Origin: Rhynchospora pubera
Lineage: Eukaryota; Streptophyta; Magnoliopsida; Poales; Cyperaceae
NCBI GenBank assembly: GCA_028095005.1
Contig: CM051460.1
Location: forward strand, 20,941,501 to 21,005,500
Direction: 5' to 3'
Length of the DNA stretch: 64,000 nucleotides
Position 1 is the stretch's first letter; the number at the start of each line of letters is the position of its first letter. The notes below the pieces were generated by a model, which saw nothing but the letters and a program-made list of their open reading frames with translations, was not told where the DNA came from and made no database searches. Position numbers and translations under genes: made by a program. Positions 49,215 through 60,540 of this stretch are shown here, piece by piece.

Positions 49215-50686
49215 ATGTTTCTTCGCGTCGCATGTCTGAACTCGTCGATTTCGCTTCGCGTCCCCAATTCTAACCCCGCAAAGCGCGGTCGCGTCTCTCC
49301 CATCGCCAATTGCATGCAAATCAGGCCTCCCAATTTCGAAAACCCAGAAGGTGGAGTGCTAATCGCTCCCGATTTCCCTTCCAATGATCCTCTCTCCATC
49401 AACCCCGTCAAATTCGACCTCAAATCGATAAGCAGCCCCAGCACTGTCCCCTTATCGCTCCGATTCGTGCAATTGAGGAAGAAACACGCGAATTTGTCGT
49501 TGCCCAAGACCGCGCCTGACAATCTCTGTCCTCTTGGCAACATGATCTTCTCTCTCGCCTCGGTCATCGCCGAGGCGCAGAGATCTAGAGCTCTCGATTC
49601 ATCTGCTGTGGATTCAGAATTCAGCATTGTGTGGCTCTTTCAGAAGGTGTTTGCTTCGTCGTCGGCGTTGACGCTCGGCGTATTTGATCTGATGGGAGAT
49701 TTCATGGATGCCGCATTGAATGAGATTCATTGGGTTTTGGCTGATTTGGAATGGCAGAAGATCACGGCCAAGGGGCAGTCGTTCAAGTCTTGGTCTGAAG
49801 TTGGTGTGACAATGGAGGATGAGGCGATGATCGGGTCTGATTTTGAGATAATGTGTGCAAAGAGGAAGGAGGTTTATCTAAAGTTGATTGAGGGGACTGA
49901 GGCTTGTTCCATGGTTCTGTCTAATTATGCTCAGTTTCTGTACCAGATTGAGAAGGATTACGAGAGGTACATTTCATTTTTTTCATTTTTTATTATTTCT
50001 ACAAATAAGTTCTTGAGAATTTGATAATTAGGTGACAAGCTAGTTCTTTTTAGGAAATGTAGGATCCCTTGACATAATTACACAGCTTATCATGCCTTGT
50101 TACACTCATCAACATTAATCAAGCAATTAGTATGTATTTGATTTCCTGCCCCTTAACAATACTCGAAAAATTTCATTATTTTTTTCCAAACCATATCAAA
50201 AACCTAATTTCATGGCATTTGTGAATCATTTGAAAGTATCATTAACTTATATACTGTTTATAGTTTGAACTTTTTAACAGAAGTTCTGCTATATAATTGG
50301 TACATGTACTGTTTTAAACTTTTTAACAAATTTCTCCTAAATAATTGGGATTGGGAAATATATTGTTTAAACTTTCTAATAAATTTCTATTGTATCATTG
50401 GCACTATAATGTTCAAACTTTCTAACAATTTTTTTACTATATATTTGACAGCGCCGAAGACTACTTTGTCCGGTCGCTGGCAGCTGAGCCAATAGATGGA
50501 GGCGCGAGGATCCGTTATGCAAATTTTCTGTGGCAGCACAAAGGCGATCTAGAGAATGCCGAGCAGATGTTTTTGGAGGCACTTGACGTGGATCATGGCA
50601 ACGACCATCATCTCTGTGCCTACGCGCGTTTTCTGTGGATGACCGGTGGGCAGGAGGTGTGCATTGTCAACGAAAACGAGGCCTAA
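49215..50686 (+). CDS. Plant TPR-like superfamily protein
   Basis: Exons are 49215-49966 and 50452-50686. The intron splits codon 251 (AG|C, Ser) with GT-AG borders, giving 328 residues. The C-terminal 95 residues carry TPR helices: NYAQFLYQIEKDYESAEDYF (237-256), IRYANFLWQHKGDLENAEQM (271-290) and YARFLWMTGGQEVC (307-320). This FLW-rich arrangement is typical of a plant-only family of short TPR proteins, probably protein-binding scaffolds; no biochemical role can be assigned. The N-terminal half has no recognised domain apart from a hydrophobic stretch near 145-160. A second in-frame ATG exists upstream at 49032. I prefer 49215 because the extra 61 residues would be low-complexity leader (Ser/Pro then Lys/Asn-rich), and family members start with a short M-(L/F)-L-R-type N-terminus. 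Confidence 0.85.
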
Positions 50687-51365
50687 ATAAATTGTGTATA
50701 ATGGCGCACATGTGGCCAAGCTTTTTTCTATGAAAATGGTGGTGATGGTGCTCAGCACAATAACTTGGAGGGGAAGCAGTGTTGAAGGGTTACTGTCTGG
50801 TTACTGTGAGAGGTTTTGGTGGCTGTGGAGGTTTTTGTCTGGTTGAGATTCGACGGTCTGGATTTTATCTGGCTGATGGGAAATTTAGCTTTTAGCCCTT
50901 CTGAATTATTGGCAAGTCATTGTAGTCATTCATTTAGTCTCAGAGGAACAACAAGAGACTTGTGGTTCTTTTGGCGGTATGAGGCGGTTGGCTGGTGTGC
51001 GACCGTGCTGCGTAGGAATTTAGTTATATTTTATTATATTACTATAATATTTTTCTTTTCAAGGAGTTCTGGTTATCCAGAAAGAAAAGAATAATACTCC
51101 AGCTTTTGCCCTTTTTACTTTTTGTTCTAATTTTTGGATTCTACTTCAAAAAATTGAAGAGAAAGAGAGAGAGAGAGGTACATATGCGGATTCTGTACTA
51201 TATACGAGTATTTAGCTATTTTGGTCTTTTTTATATAAAACTTAATGAAATATTTCCTTTGAAGAAATATTTCTGAATGTATTATTTTATTATTTCTCCG
51301 GAACATGATATTAAATATTTCTGTCCAGAATATTTTTCTTTTGACTAACAAGATAACCTCTTCTT
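50687..51365. other. 3' flank of the TPR gene
   Basis: It starts with the 3' untranslated region (AATAAA just after the stop). Then AT-rich DNA with a GA-rich stretch near 51158-51176. No gene. Confidence 0.5.
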
Positions 51366-51535
51366 GGGGCCGTTTGGATCGCTTAGGAATTTGGAGAAGT
51401 TGCAATTCTTAGGAATAAATTTATTGGGAAGTGTATAACTTTGTGAAGAGTTTGAATTGTTTATAATAAATTTATGGTAGGAAGATGAAATTTTCCAAAT
51501 TCCTCGGGAAATCCAAACAGCCCCCTTAATATTTT
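51366..51535. mobile_element. Tourist-like MITE, about 170 bp
   Basis: The ends GGGCCGTTTGGATCGC and ...AATCCAAACAGCCCCC are inverted. The interior has AACTTTGTGAAGAGTTTG and GTTTATAATAAATTTATGG, the family core. The target duplication is unclear. Confidence 0.7.
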
Positions 51536-51575
51536 TTAGTCAATAGGATTTTTTAATATTTTTTCTGTCTTATTT

Positions 51576-51990
51576 GGGTCCACAAGTTTTTGGTGCAACA
51601 AATGTCACAACTCTTTTTTCATTAATATTTTAAAATTTTAAAAATCAATTTTCAAATCTAAATCGTTGATCTTGTTTAATTTTACAAGCGATGTATTTTT
51701 ATATAATTTTTATAAATTTTGGAGTTTATTTGATATTCGGTCAAGATGTTAAAAATGAAGGGATGTTGTTAATTATAACAAATTAATTTTAATACGTTAA
51801 TGTATTAGTCTCTTAATCGAATATTAAATAAACTCCAAAATTTATAAAAGTTACATATAAATGCATTCTCGTAAAATTGAACAAGATCAAAGTTTGGATT
51901 TGAAAATTAAATTTTTTTAAATTTTGAAATATTAATGAATAAGAAAAATTGTGATATTTGTGGTACCAAAATTTGTGGCGCTATAACCCA
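51576..51990. mobile_element. Foldback element, family GTTGATCTTGTT core (copy 2)
   Basis: The inner arms (GTTGATCTTGTTTAATTTTA, AGCGATGTATTTTTATATAA) and their inverted partners match the element at 29204-29639. The outer arms differ: CCACAAGTTTTTGGTGCAAC on the left; the complement on the right has CCACAAATTTTGGTACCACA. The exact ends are uncertain by about 10 bp. Confidence 0.65.
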
Positions 51991-52352
51991 GCTCATTACT
52001 CTAAAGCAGTACTACAGGGATTAAAAGGGAATTAACCATAGATAGAAATATAAATATAAAAGCAATCTAACTTCAAAATTATAATTAGTCAATCAGTTAA
52101 TTCTCACAGTGAAGCTAAAATGTTATAATAGATGGGAAACACGTTTCGAGGTTTACTCTATGCTACCATTTTCAGTCCACATATTTCCTTTTCAGAAGAT
52201 GTGCCATCCTTTCATTTTCAAACTTCTTTTGATCTCCTACTATGCATATCCTCAAAAAGAGCAAAGGAACCACTAGTACCGGAAACTACACTCTACCAGT
52301 ACAGAAATGCTTTCTCCATTATCCAACAATTTCATGTAGTCATATTATTATT

Positions 52353-52514
52353 TAGGGATTGTTTGGATCATATAGAAATAGGAGGAATTTTCTATTTCTA
52401 GACATAAATTTATCATAAACAATCTAAACTCTTCACAAAATTACACGGTTTCTAATAATTTATGTCTAGAAATAGGAAATTCCTTCTATTCCTAAGCGAT
52501 CGAAACGGCCCCTT
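52353..52514. mobile_element. Tourist-like MITE, about 160 bp
   Basis: The ends GGGATTGTTTGGATCATAT and ...AAGCGATCGAAACGGCCCC are inverted. The interior has ATTTATCATAAACAATCTAA and CTCTTCACAAAATTACAC. Blocks TATTTCTAGACATAAATT and the complementary AATTTATGTCTAGAAATA form a strong internal stem. Confidence 0.7.
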
Positions 52515-55500
52515 GATTTATTGGATATCTGTTGTTTTGATTGTATATTCATATGCAAAACTGTATGTGATAGGTGGACTAAATCAAAACATATATTCAT
52601 TTGGACAATTAGATCCGGATCCGGAGATACTGTTCGCGTACAGTTCTCCGCACAGTTTTTCGGCCGGATCTTTTGTTGCTGCAGCTCATTATGTGGTCAT
52701 ATAATCAAGCAAGGTTGAACGAGAATGGTCGCAGAAAATCTTAAACACATCTTGCGTGCCTCTTCGATCTTCCTGGGGCGACTTTTCGACGCGTGAAGGG
52801 TCAATCAGCTGGTCTGTACATTACTCTGTACTCGGTACCTCGCTGCCCCTCTCTCTCTCTCTCCCCTCTTTCGATCCATGGTTGCTGCTTTGGGTTCCTC
52901 AATTTGACTCCTCCCGTCCATTCTCTTCTGGAGAATTCTCTCGCCCATGTGGCTTTGTACGGCCGTTCTTCACAGGGTGCTCCTGGTCTGTGCGCCACTC
53001 TCTCGGCCCTATTTTCAGTGTTGCGCTGTGTTTCTTTGCGGTCTATAGATTGGATCTTCGTATGTTCATGTGTGCGCCAGTTTTTGTGAGCCGGAGATTT
53101 GCTTGCCGCCTGTTCCGTATTGGCTTTCCATGGTGTTCGTCTATTTTTGGCTTTCCCCCTTTCTTCTGTCTTTTCACAGTCACTGCTTAAGAGTTTACTT
53201 TTCTCTATAACTTTTTGTCTTCCTTTTTCTTCTATTTTCTGTTTGATTTCGACCATTGCTTCAAATTAGGGTTCCTTGCTCCATATCTCTTACCTAATCG
53301 TTCTTTCATGAGGTTCCTCACTTCTTCATTTATTTTTTTTCTTATTTCGCTTCCTATTCTAATTTGGGGTTCATTTTTAAGCTTATTGTTTTTCCTTTAC
53401 CTCCTTCCAGGTTCACAGTTATGCCGTATTAAGGGGATCTCAGTTGATTTAATGGCATGTCGTCCTTCTGCATATATTCAACGGAGGTTACGCTTTTCTT
53501 TTTACTTTTCTACAGCACAGTATTGTTTTGCTTCTTTTTTTCTTCATCCTGATTTTCCAAATTTCGCTGCAGGAGGCTACGATTGTTGTCGTGGTGTCGG
53601 ATATTTTCCTTTCTGGTATAATACCTCGCACTTTCTCAATTTAATTTGTTTAATAATTAGAGTATTTTATGTTTAAGTAATGAGGTAGACTGTGTATTAT
53701 AAACAAAAATTCTGAACTAATCATGGATTTGACTTCATGTCACTTCAATTTTTCCTGTTTAAATGCACTTATAACTGTTGATGTTCTGTCAAATATGCAT
53801 TAATGAACCTCAAAAGCTAATCTTTGAACTTAGATCATTATTAGAAGTTTCGTATTTCTTTGTTAAGTTCTTAATTTTTCCCTTGGTGCTTTTCTTAATT
53901 TATCGGATTTAAAATTCTTTCAGATATAGTTTTTCAAACGATGTTGTTACTTACAGAGTTTATTGAAGAGTAGTTCAAAACATGTAGCTAAAGAATATAG
54001 CATATGATAAACTTTGGGCCTACCAACAAATGTTGTTTGAGGAACTGTGCCTAAAAGAATTTTGAATCTGATAGGTTAAGATTTTTTTTACCTTTACAAT
54101 GACACTCCTGACCGAAATAAATAGACGGCAATCTTGGTCATATAATTACTAATTTCTTCTTCTTCTTGCTTTTAGCTTGCATTTCACAATGCAGTGTTCT
54201 TAGTTTATATGGATGGTTTAAAGGAGATATGATGTCATTGAAGTATGCAGTCTTGCATTTGAGTTGAATTGCATTATATAATATTTCATTATTCCCAAAA
54301 AAAAAATAGCAAGTCAATTTTCTCTAATAGCCCTGTACTTTATGAACTTCAGATTGCTGCTTCATATGCTTCAATAACCTACTAGATGCAAGAAGAACCT
54401 CTTAGAGCAAATGAGGTACTTTTGATTGCAATCTTTTTTTTTAAAAAAAAATTGACAGTGGATGCCAAAAGGGAAAAGAAAACCTAAAAACTAAAACAAT
54501 CTAAAAACAAACATTAGCAAAATCTGATGTAGTTGTTTGCCTCCAAAGATATCGGCGTCACCAAAGGAATTGAAGTTTTGATTGCAATTTTACTGATCTC
54601 ATAAAATTTGCACTGTTTAAAAATGATGGTTTTCTGATTCGATTGCATACAATATACAGTACAACCATGCTACCAATATCACTTGCATAACTATTACGAA
54701 TGCAATTACTAGATCATAATAAAAATAAACATATAGTAGTCTTTTCAGTAATTTTCAGCTTATGTTCTACCTGTTAATGCTCCTCTATACAATGCTTTGC
54801 CGGTCTTCTGTGATTTTGGCTCTCTCTGGATAAAAAGCAATGAATGCAACACTATTCATGGAGAAGCATCCCAACATATAGCGCAAGGACACTAAGATTG
54901 GTGTTGATCATTGAAGGTATAACTTATCGCACCTCATTTATGAAAGAAGGTAATTACAAACCATGAACTGATATGCTAATTACAGAGTTTCTTTCTTTTT
55001 ATTAGTTTAGAACATTACGTAGGCTCTGACTTATTAATGTTCTTAAATGAAATGCGGAATTTAAATGACCATGAACCATAAAGTAGTTTCTTAATAGTAG
55101 AGTAACAATAAACGCATTTCCAACAGATGATAGGATTTCTTGGATAGAGTTTGCATTCCTAAATTTTGGTATGGAGAAGTTATTTGCGATGACTACAATA
55201 TCAGCATGAGTTACATTCTCTACTAGGTACAATGCATGCAATTGCTAATTAAAGCCAAGATCTTTATACTACAGTCAGAAGTCTCAGCCCAACAACAAGA
55301 ATAAGAAAGCCATTAATCTCAAACAAGTGGAGTAAACTAGAAGTGAAAGCCAACAATCACCAATTGATTTTCATATCTTATAATTTGTAAATTAAATGTA
55401 GTTTAAATGTAAAGAGGTGAGAGTTTAGGGCATCTAAACTGTTAACTATGAGCTCCTCTGAAGAGATTAGAACCACAACAAACAGCCCAGGGGTGCTGAC

Positions 55501-56796
55501 AGGTACAGGTGACAGTTGAAGGTCTCGCCCGGTAGCACGTCATTGTTCATCTACATTGTAAACTTCTATCCACTTTCAATTTCCTCTTTTTAGCTCACAA
55601 TTTCTTTTGTTTTTCAATTTTTTTACAATATTTACTTCGATCCCTTACTTTTTCTTTTTCCTCTCCTATTTGATTTTCGCAGATTTCTCCATTTTTCCTT
55701 CTTTGTTTCTGGTGGGGTTCACATCAAGGACTAATCGACTGAGATGGGATACACAACACTGACGAAATTGGTCAAGCTTGGAGGATCATCCATGTATAAG
55801 GTACTGGAAAAGTTTTGTGCTGCAGACGGAGGATTGTCCATGGAGAAGATGCTGGAAAAGGTTTCTGTTGTACTTCGCTGGTGGTTCGAGAATAAATAGG
55901 TGGTGTTTTTTCTTTTCGAGAAATGTTCAATACAGAAGGCTTGCAAATTTTCTAATTTTGATCATAGTTAGTTTTCAGTAACTGTCAAAGAATAATTACC
56001 TGCTCAAGAATAATAAGGAAAATGGACCATGCTCAGTTAGAACAAATTTTTCTGATTTTTTTTTTGATGTACGACTGATCATGCTCACTGATCATGCTCA
56101 GTTACTTCGCTGGTACATATTTTGTATATTCTCCAATGAGATGGTTTCCATGATATTAGTTCATTAGATTTCTTTACGTTATTTTTATGTCTCTGTATAT
56201 CAATATTCCTCAATTTATCAAAATAGAGACATCATAAACCAAGGTCAAAATAGGATTCTTTTGCTTTCTTTTCAGTTTTGATAAACACAATAGATGCTTT
56301 CAGAATATTTTATGAGTTGTAGGTCTTTGAGGTGAAAAAAGAAGGCCTAGTTTTCTCCTTTAGCAGTGCATCTCTTTACGAAAATTTTACTTTCAGTTAT
56401 AATTTAGGAGTTGCTGATATTTTCCAACTAAAATTGAAGAATCATTGAAGAACAGGTCTGTATCGACTTTTTTTTAGAAAAAAAAGGCATGTGCAGCTAA
56501 AAGGCCTGTGCCATAGCAATATAGCATTGTAATGCTTTCTTCTGAGTGTCTTATGCCAGATTAATGTTGATCACATTTTAGCCATCATTATTTGCAAACT
56601 GAATTTCGAAAAACACATTCTTTTTGTTAGCTGCTAACACTAGATGTTTAATAGCAACTATCAAGAATGGATAAGTTTATGATCCCTTTATTTTTCAGAT
56701 ATATTATTTTTTTTTTCAGACACATTTATTTTATATAACAAATTTTATTTCTATTGTAAGTGACAAATTCACAATAGTTATATGTGGTAAAAATAG
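52515..56796 (+). other. Non-coding region, probably the body of a second Helitron
   Basis: At 52740-53300 it is CT-rich and GC-richer, resembling a plant transcript leader with a candidate splice donor region, as does the 5' part of the Helitron at 16-19.7 kb. The rest is AT-rich and intron-like. Open frames of 144-153 codons (52756-53190, 53215-53676) overlap frames on both strands, are Phe/Ser-rich and match no family I know. A diverged duplication with GGATCATCCATG / GGATTGTCCATGGAG phrases and TGGAAAAGRTTTY occurs near 55780-55880. No Helitron 5' end was found. Confidence 0.35.
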
Positions 56797-56824
56797 GTCG
56801 CGCAACGCGCGACGTCCCCACTAG
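56797..56824 (+). mobile_element. Helitron 3' terminus
   Basis: The hairpin GTCGCGCAACGCGCGAC (56797-56813) is followed by gtcccca and CTAG, then T. Its central 15 bases are identical to the hairpin of the element ending at 16029 on the other strand, so both belong to one family. The element body must lie to the left, but its 5' end is not located. Confidence 0.7.
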
Positions 56825-57500
56825 TTTTAATTATTGGTTACCCCACTTCCAAGCATGCTGCTATTTCATTGTTTAGCTCACCACCATTAATATAATAAAC
56901 CAAACAAAATAAGTTGAACATATTAATATTACAACGTATGATTTTGCGATTTTTTAAGGTCAACTTTTTTTTTTTGGGTGGGGGCCTTTTGCCTCTCGGC
57001 GCTGGTCCACCACTACTTTTCAACTTATCCTAATGTAACGTACGGAGCTATGTTACCTGATTCGTCAATTTCATATCGTATCCCGTGTCGGATACATGTC
57101 CGATACATATACGCGTGTGACACGTGTGTGATACGCACTAGATTTGCCACGTGGCCTATCTGAACATTTTGTACTCTTTGACCGTCAGATACGGTCATCG
57201 ATTCGCTTACGATACGCGTATCTAAATCAATTGCCTGCCGCGTCGGATCTAGAATATTTAATTTATATGATATCTGCAAGCATAAAAGTTTGCTAAGGAA
57301 ACTCGTAAAGTTAACCTTAAAAATCATCAAATCGCGTTTGAGCCATGAATTTGAACCATCATTTCGACCTACTTGATGAATTTGCTAAGGATTGTACATT
57401 CCAATTTGTATTATTCTTTATTAATTTTGTATGATATCAAGATCAGAGGTTCAAAATTAAATTATTTTGATATTTGAGGCCATCTAGTCTCATCGTCAGT
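56825..57500. other. Intergenic DNA with a GATACG-rich block
   Basis: Between about 57065 and 57250, phrases such as CGTATCCCGTGTCGGATACA, tccgatacat, CGATACGCGTATC and GACACGTGTGTGATACG recur in both orientations, giving a locally palindromic, GC-richer island. No gene is supported. Confidence 0.45.
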
Positions 57501-57896
57501 GCGTGTTTAGATGTAGATGGTGAATAAGAAATAAGGAATTTGGGGCTAATCATATTTTAGATTTTTGTTAAAATATGAATAAGCATCCGAATAAGTTTAA
57601 ATTTCTTATTTATGTGTTGTTTGGTTTCGCGTGAATAAAAAATTTAGAGCTTATTCCTTATTCACTATTCATCGGTGATGCATGAGCTCATTGTGGCATA
57701 TTGCTTTATGAGGCCAACTATTGGATGCATAAGCACTAAGGAATAAGATTCAAATTTCTTATTCACGTGAAATCAAACAACACATGAATAAGGAATTTGG
57801 ACTTATTCGGGTGCTTATTCATATTCTAACAAAATCCTAGAATATGAATAAGCCGTTCCTTATACAAATTTCTTATTCACTCCATATTCGAACATG
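57501..57896. mobile_element. MITE, family TGTTTGGATGCA...GAATAAG (copy 2, extended)
   Basis: The left GCGTGTTTAGATGTAGATGG then tgaataag pairs with right TTCTTATTCACTCCATATTC then gaaca. Two internal halves repeat CTTATTC-rich arms and AACAACACATGAATAAGGAA-type blocks. CTTATTCGGGTGCTTATTCA is shared with the copy at 45546. It may be two nested copies. Confidence 0.6.
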
Positions 57897-57915
57897 ACAA
57901 ATTATTATGTATGCG

Positions 57916-58285
57916 GAGTTTTGTTATGGTGAGTTGCAACTCACCAAAGTGTCCATGAGTTGAGCTCAAAATTTCTAAATTTGGTTCAAATAATCGATCC
58001 AAACCGTCTAATACAATCTTCCTATTGAAATTTCCATGAAGACCACATTTTACATTTTTTTGAAATTTTTAATTATTTTTAAAAAATTTTAGAAAATCTT
58101 AATCTAATTAGTTCTAAACCATTCAAAAATATCAATTTTTAAAAATCCAAAAAAAATAATTATAAATTTCAAAAAAATATAAATTTTTGTTTGCGTAGAG
58201 ATTTTTAATAGGGAGATCGTCTTAAACGGTTTGGATCGCAACTCACAGACGCTTTAGTGAGTTACCACTCACCATAGCAAAACTC
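57916..58285. mobile_element. Foldback element of the GATCCAAACCGT-core family (copy D) with a clean target duplication
   Basis: The left end GAGTTTTGTTATGGTGAGTT and the complement of the right end GAGTTTTGCTATGGTGAGTG match and continue through AACTCAC and AAAGYGTC. The inner cores GATCCAAACCGTCTAA and ACGGTTTGGATCG are present. The flanking 10-mers tatgtatgcg at 57906-57915 and 58286-58295 are identical, which fits Mutator-like transposition. It is 370 bp and non-coding. Confidence 0.85.
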
Positions 58286-58308
58286 TATGTATGCGTATGA
58301 TATGAAAG

Positions 58309-59396
58309 GGGAATTGCTTTTGACAAACGGATTTTTGCTGCTCGCAACATAATATTATTTTCAAATGACTAAACTGCCCTCGACAATTCGAATGCCATCT
58401 TTGCAAAATAATTATATCTTCTCTTCGAGCAATAATTACAACCCTCCTCTGTTCTCCTGATAGCTTTTACCTTTTTTCATCGTCTCCACTTCATCCCTCG
58501 AAATCAATCAGATTGCTCTGTTTCTGTATCTTTGATATTCGATGCAAGAGTCAATCTTGAAAACAACTAGGCAACATCTCATTGATTTGAGGTCGGCAGT
58601 TATTGCAAATGAATTGACAAATTCAAAAGTAGTGCTGGCAGTTTTCTTTCTTGGTTAAAAAGAAAAAAAAGAAAAGCAAACACCGAAAAACTTTTTAATT
58701 GGCACGATCTGGCCAATCATTTCAATAATTCTGTTTATTTGGTTATATTTACCAATTAAAGATATTAATAGGCCCTTAATTAATTTACCTTTACTTTTTA
58801 TTCAATTATAATATATATATATCATTGTTGGCTGCTATTTTCTAATTTTACAATTGATTTATACTTTATTTTCAGTTTGCGCAATCTAGCAATTGGCAGT
58901 ATACGATCAGCAGATTTGTATCATCGACTAATATGTAATAAATTAATTTCGTGCACGATTACGTGAACTTTTGTATAAAAAAAAATTGATTTTATTTCTA
59001 GTCGTTGTAATTATAGCTTTAGTTCTGTAAATAACCACTCATGATGATAGATTATCCCAACGGAAGTATAACATCGTTCAAAATATTATAAAGTAGAAAT
59101 TTGCCGAAAAAAAGTTCGAAACCAATTTGTAAATTCCAAATTTCTTAGAAAATAAGAAAGAACAACATGGTTATTAATATTGGCATATTGCAAATCTCAG
59201 ATTTCTTAAAATATTATTAAAGGGAGAATACATTGTCCTTTAGTGGAAAATCTAGAAAAAAAAGGGAAATATAATTAAGGAAGCAAATTAGGGTAATTTA
59301 AGAAACAAAATTTTAATTGATACAAAGGACATTTTAGTCATTTGAAAAAATATTATGTTGCTACCAGCAAATACTCGTTTGTCAAAAGCAATTCCA
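58309..59396. mobile_element. Mutator-like element, 1088 bp, non-autonomous
   Basis: The ends GGAATTGCTTTTGACAAACG are inverted copies that continue for about 70 bp (TTTGCTG, GCAACATAATATT, TTTTCAAATGACTAAA). The flanking 9-mers atatgaaag at 58300-58308 and 59397-59405 are identical. The left interior is gene-like: a CT-rich leader and a small open frame from ATG 58542 to 58658 (38 residues, starting MQESILKTTRQHLIDLRSAV), possibly a captured host exon. No transposase is present. Confidence 0.85.
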
Positions 59397-59493
59397 ATAT
59401 GAAAGTGTACAACAAATTTTTTTTTTAAAAAAAAAGAGCTGAATCTATTTTACGTACAAATGAGAGCATGCTAAACAGTAAATGCCTAACTAG

Positions 59494-59641
59494 GACTCCG
59501 TTTGGATAGGTGTGGGAAGAAGGGAAGAAGAGAAGAAGTAGGAAGAAATATTGGGAGTCTGTAACTTTGTGAAGAGTTTGGATTGTTTATAATAAATTTT
59601 CTTCCTTTCTTCCTTCTTCCCACACGTATCCAAACGGAGTC
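59494..59641. mobile_element. Tourist-like MITE, 148 bp
   Basis: GACTCCGTTTGGATAGGTGT at the left and its complement at the right (with one change) form the ends. tag flanks both sides (59491-59493, 59642-59644). The interior has AACTTTGTGAAGAGTTTGGA and TTGTTTATAATAAATTTTC. This is the most symmetrical copy of the family. Confidence 0.85.
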
Positions 59642-60540
59642 TAGGATAATATGTCATACAATAACTCTTAGGAACATGACAAATTTTATATGTATGCGTA
59701 TGATTTGAAACACTAACTTTCAGCAGAATTTTGTATCATGCAGAAGAAATTGTAAATAATTTCATCTATAAGTTGTACGAAATTTTCTGAAAACCGAACC
59801 ACACGTCGAACAATGTTGATATGATCGGCTTTTATCCTATTGTAAGTTTTTTTAATACTCTCTCTAAACAAAAACATAAAATAAGTTGGTCGTGATGGGA
59901 TTGTTCTAATCCTAGAACTCTTGTTCAAACTTCACCATATATTACTTTTTTAAAAAACAAAACTATATGTTTTCTTAGGGGAAAAGAAACAGTGAAACTT
60001 GTTAACTCCACAATACCACAACTAATTAACTCAATTACTTTTTTTCTCCATGTGGCTTACGGATTCTTTCTGTGACTGCCTTATAACAGAGAGATAGAGA
60101 AAGAAAATATTTTTTGATGCGTTATTAAGGATCTTTATGTGTTACACTGATTACTAAATACTAATTAATAATGTAAATAGAGAATATAAATTAGCTTGAA
60201 ATAATGATTTTATATTATTTTTAATTTAAAAATTTTGCTATTAACATTTTAAAATCGATACTATTATAAAGCATTTGAACTCCTATCAAGTGAATCTAAT
60301 TGAGTAAGAATGGTCATCTCAAATGGACACATCTAGTCAATAGTCATAAGCACTGAACAGAAAACAATACACAAATGAGAAATGACCACAGATTTGATTC
60401 GAAAGAGAATAATGGACCCTAATCCACAAATCTTATAAGACCAGCCCGTTTCATGCAAGCCCATTTAAACGATATAATTCAACGAAAAATATTCACTTTG
60501 GAGACCCGCCCCTTATGTGAGTGTTTTTTTTTTTTTAAGT
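59642..60540. other. AT-rich intergenic DNA
   Basis: Nothing recognisable. A 71-codon minus-strand open frame at 59713-59928 has no motifs. Confidence 0.4.

Noticed and set aside
49007..49627. 206-codon antisense open frame over TPR exon 1
   Set aside because: Shadow of the real exon; the plus strand has the conserved TPR protein, promoter and splice sites.
52756..53676. Open frames of 144-153 codons on both strands
   Set aside because: They overlap each other in different frames, are Phe/Ser- or Arg/Glu-biased because of the CT-rich DNA, and match no family I know. The region looks like an untranslated leader.
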